This document shows positions 1 through 5,008 of a stretch of 5,008 nt of DNA, one piece after another. The DNA is from CANKHA01 sp035699705. Lineage in GTDB: Bacteria > Pseudomonadota > Alphaproteobacteria > Rhizobiales > Xanthobacteraceae. The notes under the pieces are model-generated. The model had not been told where the DNA came from, did no database searches, and worked only from the letters and a program-made list of their open reading frames with translations. The stretch lies in assembly GCA_035699705.1 (NCBI GenBank), contig DASSPI010000142.1, positions 1 through 5,008 on the forward strand, given 5' to 3'. Both the position numbers and the translations under genes were made by a program. Each line of letters opens with the position of its first letter. Within the stretch, counting starts at the first letter, position 1.

Positions 1-99
1 CTGCAGCCCGCGTAGGATTAGTCTCTGGCGCTGATTTTGGCAAAATAACGTGGAATTCTGCCGAGAATTCAAAGGCCATTTCCAGAAAAGGAATGCGGC

Positions 100-124
100 G
101 GTTCAAATCCTGCCAGGCCGGCCA
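100..124 (+). other. tRNA 3'-end-like block, possible attachment-site remnant
   Basis: GGTTCAAATCC at 100-110 matches the T-loop of a tRNA (loop TTCAAAT at 102-108). The spacing downstream also fits a tRNA end: five bases of T-stem (109-113), seven acceptor bases (114-120), one discriminator base (121) and CCA (122-124). The upstream half of the T-stem (97-101) has two mismatches, and no D-arm or anticodon arm can be folded upstream, so this is not a working tRNA gene. Such 3' ends without the rest of the tRNA are typical of integrative-element attachment sites, but a chance match in GC-rich DNA is quite possible. Confidence 0.2.
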
Positions 125-138
125 GCCAGTGCGGTATC

Positions 139-258
139 CGCGAGCCGCTCGGCGCCGATCTGCCGATGCTGGTGTTCCATCCCATGCGCGGCGGATCGGA
201 CGAGTTTGCGGAAAAAGTCCCGCCGGAGCTGCGGCGGCAGCGCGCAACGGCGGCGTAA
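139..258 (+). pseudogene. C-terminal remnant of an LLM-class flavin monooxygenase-like gene
   Basis: The frame ending at the TAA at 256-258 reads EPLGADLPMLVFHPM followed by GGSDEFAEKV and an Arg-rich tail. It looks like a genuine C-terminus rather than random translation. It lines up with the last 40 residues of the neighbouring LLM monooxygenase, which read EDIGAELML, then GEEIIAPLK. Both follow the family pattern of a Gly-Ala-Asp/Glu-Leu strand, then a helix starting near a Glu-Glu/Lys pair. The frame is open only from 49 and has no credible start or ribosome binding site, so at most about 40 codons of a gene of some 350 codons survive. It ends 18 bp before the convergent LLM gene. The family assignment rests on a short alignment made by eye and is tentative; the remnant could belong to another gene. 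Confidence 0.35.
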
Positions 259-276
259 ACCGATGGCGATGGAGCG

Positions 277-1317
277 TCAGGCAACAGCCTGTGTTCGCTG
301 AGCCTGCTTCAGGGGAGCGATAATTTCCTCTCCGATCCGGCGCATATTGGCAGTCGAGGAAACGAGACGGCACAGCATCAGTTCTGCGCCAATGTCTTCG
401 AAGCGGCGCAACGTTGCCAGCACATCTTTGGCCGGCCCGACGCATCCGGCCCGCGTGGCCGGTACCATGCGTTTTTCGATCATGCGCCGGTCCACGCCCG
501 GATCGTATTTGAATATGCTGGTGACGGCCTCGTCGAGGGCGGACTCCCTGGTATCTCCCAACGCAAGGAAAGGGGTGAGTCCGTACCGCATCTTGCGTCC
601 AAAACGCTTGCAGCGGCGCTCCATGTCGGCGATCGAGGCCTCGGTGCCGCGGATGAAGTCATCCACGGTCTCTATGTCCTTCGGCTGGTCGACAAACCAC
701 CAGTCGCAATATTGAGCAATGAAGTCGCGGCCGCGGTCGCCTTTGCTTACCGAATAGATTTCAGGCGGAGCTGGCGTCGCCGCCTTGAGCAGCAGCTGAC
801 CGTTCTCGATCTTGTAGTGGTTGCCTGAGAAAGAGAACGATTCATTCGCCCACAGGCCTTTCAGGATCGTAATGAACTCCTCCGCACGCTTGTAGCGCTC
901 CTCACCCTGCAGAACGGTTCCGCCGAACATGCGAAATTCGTCATCATGGCTTCCATTCACGACATTGAGCGCAACGCGGCCGCGGGAGATCCGGTCAATC
1001 GACACGGTCATCCTGGCGATCAGCGCCGGATCCCACAAACCGGGATGCACGGCAACCAGCGAACGCATTGTTTGCAGTTGTGCCGCAATCGCGCTGGCCA
1101 TGACCCAGGCTGAGAGATCATGGCCGCGATGACGTTCAGCAAAGAGACAAAGTTCAAATCCCGCCTTTTCGGCGGCCAGGATCAGCTCTTCGCCGTGATC
1201 GTATTGCGCGTCACGCCGCCCGGCCGGCAAAGGCTGCAACGCTTCCTTGACCGCCTGGGCGACCTCGGGCGAGCCGACGGTCACCATGGGAATCGGCGCG
1301 TAAATTCCAAACTGCAT
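277..1317 (-). CDS. LLM-class FMN-dependent monooxygenase (luciferase-like)
   Basis: This 346-residue protein belongs to the bacterial luciferase-like superfamily, whose members are cytoplasmic TIM barrels that use reduced FMN and O2 to oxidise small organic substrates. Family landmarks include HPGLWDPALIARM (91-103), DRISRGRVALNVVNGS (108-123) and RYKRAEEFITILKGLW (141-156). The C-terminal GCVGPAKDVLATLRRF segment (291-306) matches the VGxPxxVxxxL element. The style is closest to the SsuD/SfnG branch (alkanesulfonate and dimethylsulfone monooxygenases), and the length is normal for it. The ATG start at 1317 is preceded by GAGGGA with 5 bases of spacing. Enzymes of this type need a partner flavin reductase, and one appears to begin at 4941. 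The substrate cannot be read from sequence; F420-dependent or nitrilotriacetate-type relatives are less likely alternatives. The gene stands alone on this strand, with the next - strand gene more than 400 bp upstream. Confidence 0.9.
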   Translation of the reverse strand: MQFGIYAPIPMVTVGSPEVAQAVKEALQPLPAGRRDAQYDHGEELILAAEKAGFELCLFAERHRGHDLSAWVMASAIAAQLQTMRSLVAVHPGLWDPALIARMTVSIDRISRGRVALNVVNGSHDDEFRMFGGTVLQGEERYKRAEEFITILKGLWANESFSFSGNHYKIENGQLLLKAATPAPPEIYSVSKGDRGRDFIAQYCDWWFVDQPKDIETVDDFIRGTEASIADMERRCKRFGRKMRYGLTPFLALGDTRESALDEAVTSIFKYDPGVDRRMIEKRMVPATRAGCVGPAKDVLATLRRFEDIGAELMLCRLVSSTANMRRIGEEIIAPLKQAQRTQAVA

Positions 1318-1363
1318 CCTGTTCCCTCTGCCGGGACTCTCAATTCAAGAACACATCGTCCAT

Positions 1364-1392
1364 AGATTGGTGCCTTTGGAGCATCATGTCAA
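1364..1392 (-). promoter_or_regulatory. Possible -35 element upstream of the LLM monooxygenase
   Basis: A perfect TTGACA lies on the - strand at 1392-1387, about 70 bp upstream of the monooxygenase start. The hexamers found 16 to 18 bp downstream match TATAAT poorly (best about 2 of 6), so only half of a promoter is convincing. The 129-bp region 1318-1446 separates the divergent monooxygenase and broken receptor gene and must carry any promoters they have. I see no clear operator palindrome in it. Confidence 0.2.
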
Positions 1393-1446
1393 AATCAAAC
1401 AGGGCTGCCGTCCGCGTGCAGGGCGACAATAGGGGAGGCGCTCATC

Positions 1447-1736
1447 ATGACCGGCGAAATGCTGGTGCGAGCGACTGCGACGGTGTCGACGATCGTCCTG
1501 GGCCCTTCCGCTGCACACGCGGCCGAGCCCGTTTCATTCGCGGACAAGACGACGGCTTTCGCGGCGGCATCGCCGATGCAGAATTCGCCGGGCTCGGCAA
1601 GAAAGTCAGCGAAGGATTTGAGGCGGTGGATTGGAAAGATGTGACGGCGCTCGTCAGGAAGCCAGGCGACACCTCGCCCGAGGCCATCGCCTTCATCGGC
1701 TCGGTGCTGCGCAAACAAGGCCTCAAAGCGGACTGA
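1447..1736 (+). pseudogene. Internally deleted, frameshifted TctC/Bug-like exported binding-protein gene
   Basis: Translation would start at ATG 1447, behind a strong AGGGGAGG at 1431-1438 with 8 bases of spacing. The first frame gives a signal-peptide-like start (MTGEMLVRATATVSTIVLG, then PSAAHA before AEP) and runs to about TTAF at 1560, but then turns to low-quality sequence and stops at 1642-1644. From about 1563 a different frame carries a protein-like tail (DAEFAGLGKKVSEGF, DWKDVTALV, then SPEAIAFIGSVLRKQGLKAD) ending at TGA 1734-1736. This tail aligns by eye with the end of the intact receptor at 2698-3780 (DEAF, VTKI, then DDLNFFVQLKKNIGI). About 250 residues of a normal receptor are missing between signal and tail, and the junction is out of frame. 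The simplest reading is an internal deletion. A single-base error in a genuine exported protein of about 97 residues is the alternative. Confidence 0.6.
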
Positions 1737-1738
1737 CA

Positions 1739-2602
1739 TTACTCCCATGTCTTGGGATCGCGCGTGATCCCTTTTTCGTCCCACTCCTTGACCCAGCGCA
1801 CTGCGGTTTGCGCGACGCCTTGCGCCACCGGCGCCTCGATACCGAGTTCCCGTGCGAGCTTCGCGGCGAGCCCCACATCCTTCCTGAAAAGATTGGTGGA
1901 GGGGCGGTGCCAGGCGTGACCGTCCTTGATTACGAAGATTTCCTCCCACCGCTCGGCCGGCAATTTGGCGCCGACCTCCCGCAACACGTTGAGGAATTTC
2001 TCCGGATCGAGACCTCCAGCCTCGACGATCGCGAGCGCCTCGGCCAGCACAACGCGGTTGGCGCCCGAAACGAATGCCGCCGCGAGCTTGGCGATATTGG
2101 CACTACCAAACGGGCCGAAGTGATTGACCGGGCCGATCACCTTCTGAAGATAGTCGCGCGACCGTGCGACGAGGGGCTCCGGTCCGCCGACCAGCAGCTG
2201 GGCTTTGCCCAGCTCAAGCCGGCTCGGAATGCCGGTGATCGTCGCTTCCAGAACGTCAATCTTTGCCTGAGCGGCTGCCTCCGCGATCCGCCGCGTGGTT
2301 TGCGGCATGACCGTGCTGTGAAGCAACAGCAACGTTCCGGGGGAAGCCTGTGTTAGAACGCCATCGGGGCCGAGCGTCACGTCGACAAGATGCTCATCCT
2401 TTGGAACGATGACATGGATATGGGATACGCCGCGCGCCGCGTCGGCGGGTGAATTCGCCGCTTGCCCACCCGCATCGCGCGCCTTCTGCACCGCTGCGGG
2501 GGAAACATCATAGGCGCGGACTTCCTTGCCAAGCATGCGAAGGCGCTTGAGCAGGACCAGCCCCATCGCCCCTATACCAATGACTGCGACCTGATCAGAC
2601 AT
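1739..2602 (-). CDS. NAD(P)-dependent oxidoreductase, beta-hydroxyacid dehydrogenase family
   Basis: This protein of 287 residues has the normal length and order of the 3-hydroxyisobutyrate/6-phosphogluconate dehydrogenase family. An N-terminal Rossmann fold begins VAVIGIGAMG (5-14). A Pro-Lys-Asp turn follows the third strand (67-69), then LLHSTVMPQTT (93-103). The helical C-terminal domain carries the presumed catalytic Lys172 in GSANIAKLAAAF. Two positions are unusual: the substrate-loop VSGG motif is replaced by ITGIP (122-126), and the Asn residues usually found 3 and 4 after the catalytic Lys are both Ala. The family oxidises beta-hydroxyacids or reduces semialdehydes in the cytosol; the substrate here is unknown. 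I prefer ATG 2602 over the in-frame TTG at 2617, because it places the GxGxxG motif at the usual distance, although neither has a strong ribosome binding site. The gene ends 2 bp from the convergent broken receptor gene and diverges from the receptor operon. Confidence 0.9.
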   Translation of the reverse strand: MSDQVAVIGIGAMGLVLLKRLRMLGKEVRAYDVSPAAVQKARDAGGQAANSPADAARGVSHIHVIVPKDEHLVDVTLGPDGVLTQASPGTLLLLHSTVMPQTTRRIAEAAAQAKIDVLEATITGIPSRLELGKAQLLVGGPEPLVARSRDYLQKVIGPVNHFGPFGSANIAKLAAAFVSGANRVVLAEALAIVEAGGLDPEKFLNVLREVGAKLPAERWEEIFVIKDGHAWHRPSTNLFRKDVGLAAKLARELGIEAPVAQGVAQTAVRWVKEWDEKGITRDPKTWE

Positions 2603-2634
2603 TCGTTTCGTTTCCAATCGCTGCCGCCAGTGAA

Positions 2635-2664
2635 TTGACCGCTCTTCGAGCCGCAGGTTAGGAT
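2635..2664 (+). promoter_or_regulatory. Candidate sigma-70 promoter for the receptor-dioxygenase operon
   Basis: TTGACC (2635-2640, 5 of 6 to consensus) is followed after 18 bp by TAGGAT (2659-2664, 4 of 6). This predicts transcription from about 2671 and a 5' leader of roughly 27 bases before the ATG at 2698. The element sits in the short divergent region between the dehydrogenase and the receptor, where a promoter is required. No convincing operator palindrome was found beside it. Confidence 0.4.
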
Positions 2665-2697
2665 TGTGACAGTTCCACTCTAAGGATGGAATCTGCG

Positions 2698-3780
2698 ATG
2701 GGGAAAAAAGTTAAGGCGTTCCTGTGCGCTGCATTCTTGGCATTTGCCGGTGTGCCTGTCTCCGCCCCATCCGTTGCCGCGGCGGATTTTGATTTCACCG
2801 GAAAAACGGTCACGCTCATCATTCCCTCGCGACCCGGAGGAGGAACCGATTCCGTCGGCCGCATGGTAGGCCGGTTCATGCAAGCCTATCTTCCCGGCAA
2901 GCCGAACGTGGTCTTTTCGAATATTCCCGGCGTCGCCGGCGTCAAGGCGCTTAATTTCTTCGTCCAGCAGGTGAAGGCGGATGGACTGACCTTCTATTCC
3001 GGCAGTTCGTCGAATATCGAGCCCAATGTGATGCGCAACCCGGCTGTACAATACGACCCGAAGACTTTGATGATGGTCGGCGCCTTCCCCGCGCCCACCT
3101 CCGTCGTCGTCCTGCGCAAGGATGCGATGAGCCGGCTGCACGACAAGACAAAGCCGCCAGTGGTCAAGGGCGACGAAACCGCCGACCGGACGACCGATCA
3201 GATGGCGGTGTGGGGGCCGAATTATCTGGATTGGAACGTCAGGTGGGTCCTTGGCTATCCAGGCACCCAGGAGATGATCCTCGCGCTTCATCGCGGCGAG
3301 ATCGACATGTTGATCACCTATGGCGACAGCTTGCTGCATCAATTCGAAAAAGACGGCGGCTTCGTGTTTGTCGCGCAAACCGGTGAATCGCGGGATGGGC
3401 AACTCGTCAGGGGTGCGCGCTTCCCCGATGTGCCGGTGTTTTCCGATCTGATCAAGCCGAAGCTGAAAGACGCCAGGGCCATCAAGGCATTTGAAGCGTG
3501 GGAAAATCTGAGCCGGATCGGCAAATGGGTAGCGTTGCCGCCGAATACGCCGCCGGAGATCGTTGCGACCTATCGCAAGGCCTTCCTCGAGATGACGAAA
3601 GACGAGGCCTTCAAGGTCGAGGCGGAGAGAATTCTCGGTGCGGGCTACACCGTGGGGTCAGGAGAGGATATGCAGCGCGTGACGAAGATCACGAGCGCAA
3701 TCTCCGACGATGATCTGAACTTCTTCGTCCAGCTCAAGAAGAACATAGGCATCAACGTCGAAGCGCCGGCCAGCAAGTAA
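2698..3780 (+). CDS. TctC/Bug-type tripartite tricarboxylate transporter substrate-binding protein
   Basis: This 360-residue exported protein begins with a classic signal peptide: MGKKVK, a hydrophobic core (FLCAAFLAFAGVPV) and a likely cleavage site after SVAAA (25-29). The mature part opens with GKTVTLIIPSRPGGGTDSVGR (35-55), the ligand-binding loop that marks the Bug/TctC family. A variant of the NxPGAGG motif, NIPGVAG, follows. These periplasmic proteins bind carboxylates and related anions, either for a TctAB permease or as orphan receptors. No TctA or TctB gene is visible, so this one may be an orphan. The insert around residues 155-175 (charged, HDKTKPPVVKGDETADRT) and the length make it somewhat larger than the typical 320-330 residues. 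I chose ATG 2698, with AAGGA (2682-2686) about 11 bases upstream; the ATG at 2686 overlaps that site. It is probably co-transcribed with the dioxygenase 27 bp downstream, and its ligand may be the operon's substrate. Confidence 0.88.
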   Translation: MGKKVKAFLCAAFLAFAGVPVSAPSVAAADFDFTGKTVTLIIPSRPGGGTDSVGRMVGRFMQAYLPGKPNVVFSNIPGVAGVKALNFFVQQVKADGLTFYSGSSSNIEPNVMRNPAVQYDPKTLMMVGAFPAPTSVVVLRKDAMSRLHDKTKPPVVKGDETADRTTDQMAVWGPNYLDWNVRWVLGYPGTQEMILALHRGEIDMLITYGDSLLHQFEKDGGFVFVAQTGESRDGQLVRGARFPDVPVFSDLIKPKLKDARAIKAFEAWENLSRIGKWVALPPNTPPEIVATYRKAFLEMTKDEAFKVEAERILGAGYTVGSGEDMQRVTKITSAISDDDLNFFVQLKKNIGINVEAPASK

Positions 3781-3807
3781 TCGCATGGTTTGAGGTCAGG
3801 AAAAAGC

Positions 3808-4668
3808 ATGAGCATTAGGGTCAATCCGCTTTCCGATTTCATGGCCTGTGAAATCACCGGCGTCGATCTTTCGAAGCCTCCGGACGATGCCACTTTCAAA
3901 CAGATCGAGAAGGCTTTTTATGATTTTCAGGTAATCGCGATCCGGGATCAGCGCATCTCCCCGGAGAACCAGGTGGCTTTTACCCGGCGCTTCGGCGACG
4001 TCGAGCCGCATAATACGACGGAGTTTGTGATCCCCGATACGCCGGAGGTCCTGGTTCTCTCCAATGATGTCCGTGACGGAAAACCGGTGGGGGTGATCGA
4101 TGCCGGCGATTTCTGGCACTCGGATTCGTCGCATCGCAAGGTTCCAAGCAAGGCGACGATCCTTCACTCCTTGAAAAATCCGGACGAAGGCGGCGATACG
4201 CTGTTCGCGAATACGTATCGCAGCTATGAAACGCTGCCAGAAGCGATCAAGCGACGTATTGCGGGCCTGCAGGGCATCCATGCCGCCAGCAAGCTCAAGA
4301 ACAAGCGGGTCGAGGTCTCGAAGGACCGTCCCGGCGCGACCGATTTCTATGCGAGCCGGCTCGGCCGCCCTGACGTCGCGCATCCGATCATGATGGTGCA
4401 CCCGGCGACCGGGCGCAAGGCGCTTTATATTTCTCCGCGCTTCACGATCGGGATAGTGGGCATGCCGCAAGATGAGGCCGACGAATTGCTCGACCTTCTT
4501 TTCGATCACATGCTGAAGATGGATTTTCAATATCATCACAAGTGGCGGGATAACGACCTGGTGATGTGGGATAATCGCTGCCTTCTCCACAAGGCTGGCG
4601 GCGGATATCAGTATCCTGACATCCGGCTGCTTCATAAAACGGTAGTGGCTGGTGATAAGGCGAACTGA
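3808..4668 (+). CDS. TauD/TfdA-family Fe(II)/2-oxoglutarate-dependent dioxygenase
   Basis: This 286-residue cytoplasmic enzyme has the complete metal site of the TauD/TfdA family: His104 and Asp106 in FWHSDSSH, and the distal His261 in MWDNRCLLHKA. Arg273 in DIRLLHKTVV is the expected 2-oxoglutarate carboxylate ligand. The N-terminus (PLSDFMACEITGVDLSKP, 7-24) is the standard family opening. Such enzymes couple 2-oxoglutarate decarboxylation to hydroxylation, often releasing sulfite from taurine-like sulfonates or opening aryloxyacetates. His68 may correspond to the sulfonate-contacting His70 of E. coli TauD, but the nearby Tyr73 seems to be replaced (Thr-Thr-Glu-Phe context), so taurine should not be assumed. 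The ATG at 3808 follows AGGAA (3798-3802) with 5 bases of spacing; an upstream TTG at 3790 is less likely. It lies 27 bp after the receptor gene, consistent with one operon. I see no terminator in the DNA just after it. Confidence 0.92.
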   Translation: MSIRVNPLSDFMACEITGVDLSKPPDDATFKQIEKAFYDFQVIAIRDQRISPENQVAFTRRFGDVEPHNTTEFVIPDTPEVLVLSNDVRDGKPVGVIDAGDFWHSDSSHRKVPSKATILHSLKNPDEGGDTLFANTYRSYETLPEAIKRRIAGLQGIHAASKLKNKRVEVSKDRPGATDFYASRLGRPDVAHPIMMVHPATGRKALYISPRFTIGIVGMPQDEADELLDLLFDHMLKMDFQYHHKWRDNDLVMWDNRCLLHKAGGGYQYPDIRLLHKTVVAGDKAN

Positions 4669-4704
4669 GCGCGCCCGGGGACGTCGGCGGACCGGGGTGG
4701 TCAG

Positions 4705-4944
4705 TTGAAGGCGGTCAAGGCTGTCGCCTTGGCCGGCAATCCGGAGATCGGATCCCGTGCACGCAGAGCCGCTGAAGAAGTCGTCGGGCACTGGAGGCGG
4801 TGCGTACCGCACATAAACCCAAGAGTGCCTCACAAGGCGGATCAGCTTCTTTCAGGTTCCTCTGCAGGCAATCCGAGTGGCGCTTTTGCACCTGCGATGG
4901 GCGCCGCCGGTCGGCAGAGGGCAAAGAAGCGGGAGGAGATTTGA
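4705..4944 (+). pseudogene. Truncated start of an NAD(P)H-dependent FMN reductase gene
   Basis: From a TTG at 4705, preceded by GGGGTGG (4694-4700), the frame reads LKAVKAVALAGNPEIGSR and then RRAAEEV. This is clearly a second version of the reductase start at 4941 (LKTLHAVTLVGNPKIGSR). The two are about 66% identical over 68 bases by my count (45 of 68), with many differences at third codon positions in the centre, as expected for diverged coding copies rather than a fresh repeat. After about 26 codons the resemblance to a flavodoxin-like fold ends. The rest of the open frame is low-complexity, basic and unlike the family, so the gene is cut off and only the FMN phosphate-binding loop remains. 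The frame closes at TGA 4942-4944, overlapping the next start as TTGA. It could be an unused relic or a translated leader for the next gene. The coding-like part is 4705-4785. Confidence 0.55.
4845..4930 (+). repeat. Imperfect inverted repeat upstream of the FMN reductase
   Basis: GCTTCTTT (4845-4852) pairs with AAAGAAGC (4923-4930), and inside it CCTCTGC (4859-4865) pairs with GCAGAGG (4914-4920). This gives 15 bp in two colinear blocks with an interior loop of 6 and 2 bases. The 48-base loop contains a further GGCGC/GCGCC stem (4879-4883 with 4901-4905). An alternative GCAGG/CCTGC pairing (4864-4868 with 4891-4895) would exclude the inner block. The outer arm ends directly before the ribosome binding site at 4931, so a folded leader could affect reductase translation. 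It matches no riboswitch class I know, and no U-run follows, so it is not a standard terminator. Confidence 0.45.
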
Positions 4945-5008
4945 AAACACTGCACGCCGTCACCTTAGTCGGGAATCCAAAGATCGGGTCCCGCACACTT
5001 CAAGTTGC
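4941..5008 (+). CDS. NAD(P)H-dependent FMN reductase, N-terminal part (runs off the window)
   Basis: Only 22 codons are present. Starting at TTG 4941, the protein reads MKTLHAVTLVGNPKIGSRTLQV: a first beta strand followed by GNPKIGSRT (11-19). This corresponds to the SGSPRxxSxT phosphate-binding loop of the flavodoxin-like SsuE/MsuE and NADPH-dependent FMN reductase family. GGGAGG at 4931-4936 lies 4 bases upstream and supports the TTG start; no ATG is available nearby. Such reductases supply free reduced FMN to two-component monooxygenases, so the natural partner is the LLM monooxygenase at 277-1317 or another one beyond the right edge. The start overlaps the stop of the truncated upstream copy. 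The rest of the fold is not visible, which limits certainty. Confidence 0.65.
   Translation, partial: MKTLHAVTLVGNPKIGSRTLQV

Noticed and set aside
53..70. Two GAATTC sites separated by 6 bp
   Set aside because: GAATTC is itself a palindrome; two copies so close may form a small hairpin, but nothing links them to a gene or known regulator.
1386..1560. Using ATG 1386 as the start of a 116-residue protein
   Set aside because: The first 58 residues look non-coding (Arg, Gly and Asp-rich) and no ribosome binding site precedes 1386. The strong site at 1431-1438 serves ATG 1447 in another frame.
1395..2356. Overlapping open frames on both strands (1395-1949 on -, 1631-2356 on +)
   Set aside because: They are shadows of the dehydrogenase and of the broken receptor gene. 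The products are Arg-rich, low in structure and without domains.
2680..3402. Long open frame on the - strand (240 codons)
   Set aside because: It is antisense to the receptor gene, which has a signal peptide and family motifs. The His/Arg-rich product resembles no family.
4669..4704. Possible terminator after the dioxygenase, with two CCGGGG blocks
   Set aside because: The blocks are direct repeats rather than a hairpin with a convincing stem, and no T-run follows.
3796..4833. Long open frame on the - strand (345 codons)
   Set aside because: It lies opposite the TauD-family gene, whose catalytic motifs are complete. The antisense product is Arg/Ile-rich without recognisable motifs, a common side effect of GC-rich codon use.
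4801..4940. FMN riboswitch upstream of the reductase
   Set aside because: The conserved FMN aptamer core is not present; only unassigned pairing is visible.

Overview
The window looks like GC-rich alphaproteobacterial DNA, most likely from the Hyphomicrobiales (Bradyrhizobium or Rhodopseudomonas relatives). This is inferred from codon usage, from the style of the proteins and from an orphan TctC/Bug-type binding protein; no taxonomic marker gene is present. The content reads as an accessory catabolic locus for an unknown small organic substrate, possibly an organosulfonate or another compound attacked by oxygenases.

Layout, left to right. Positions 1-258 hold no intact gene. There is a tRNA 3'-end-like block near 100-124, followed by what looks like the C-terminal tail of a luciferase-like monooxygenase on the + strand (about 139-258). 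An intact LLM-class FMN-dependent monooxygenase follows on the - strand (277-1317). Positions 1447-1736 (+) hold a broken gene: a well-placed ribosome binding site and a signal peptide in one frame, then in another frame a C-terminal tail resembling TctC/Bug solute-binding proteins. It ends 2 bp from the end of a convergent NAD(P)-dependent beta-hydroxyacid dehydrogenase (1739-2602, -). A short divergent region with a candidate sigma-70 promoter leads into a probable two-gene + strand operon: a TctC-like periplasmic binding protein (2698-3780) and a TauD/TfdA-type Fe(II)/2-oxoglutarate dioxygenase (3808-4668). The right end holds a truncated copy of the start of an FMN reductase gene (from 4705), an imperfect inverted repeat (4845-4930), and the first 22 codons of a second reductase gene that runs off the window (4941-5008).

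How the genes may work together (inference): the binding protein captures a carboxylated or sulfonated substrate in the periplasm. The dioxygenase and the flavin monooxygenase, the latter supplied with reduced FMN by the reductase at the right edge, oxidise or cleave it. The dehydrogenase handles a hydroxyacid or semialdehyde product. No transporter membrane subunit, regulator or transposase lies in the window.

The most notable pattern is that three gene fragments lie beside three intact genes of the same families (LLM monooxygenase, TctC-like receptor, FMN reductase). This suggests duplication or reshuffling of such a cassette followed by decay. I see no evidence for a wholly new type of system.
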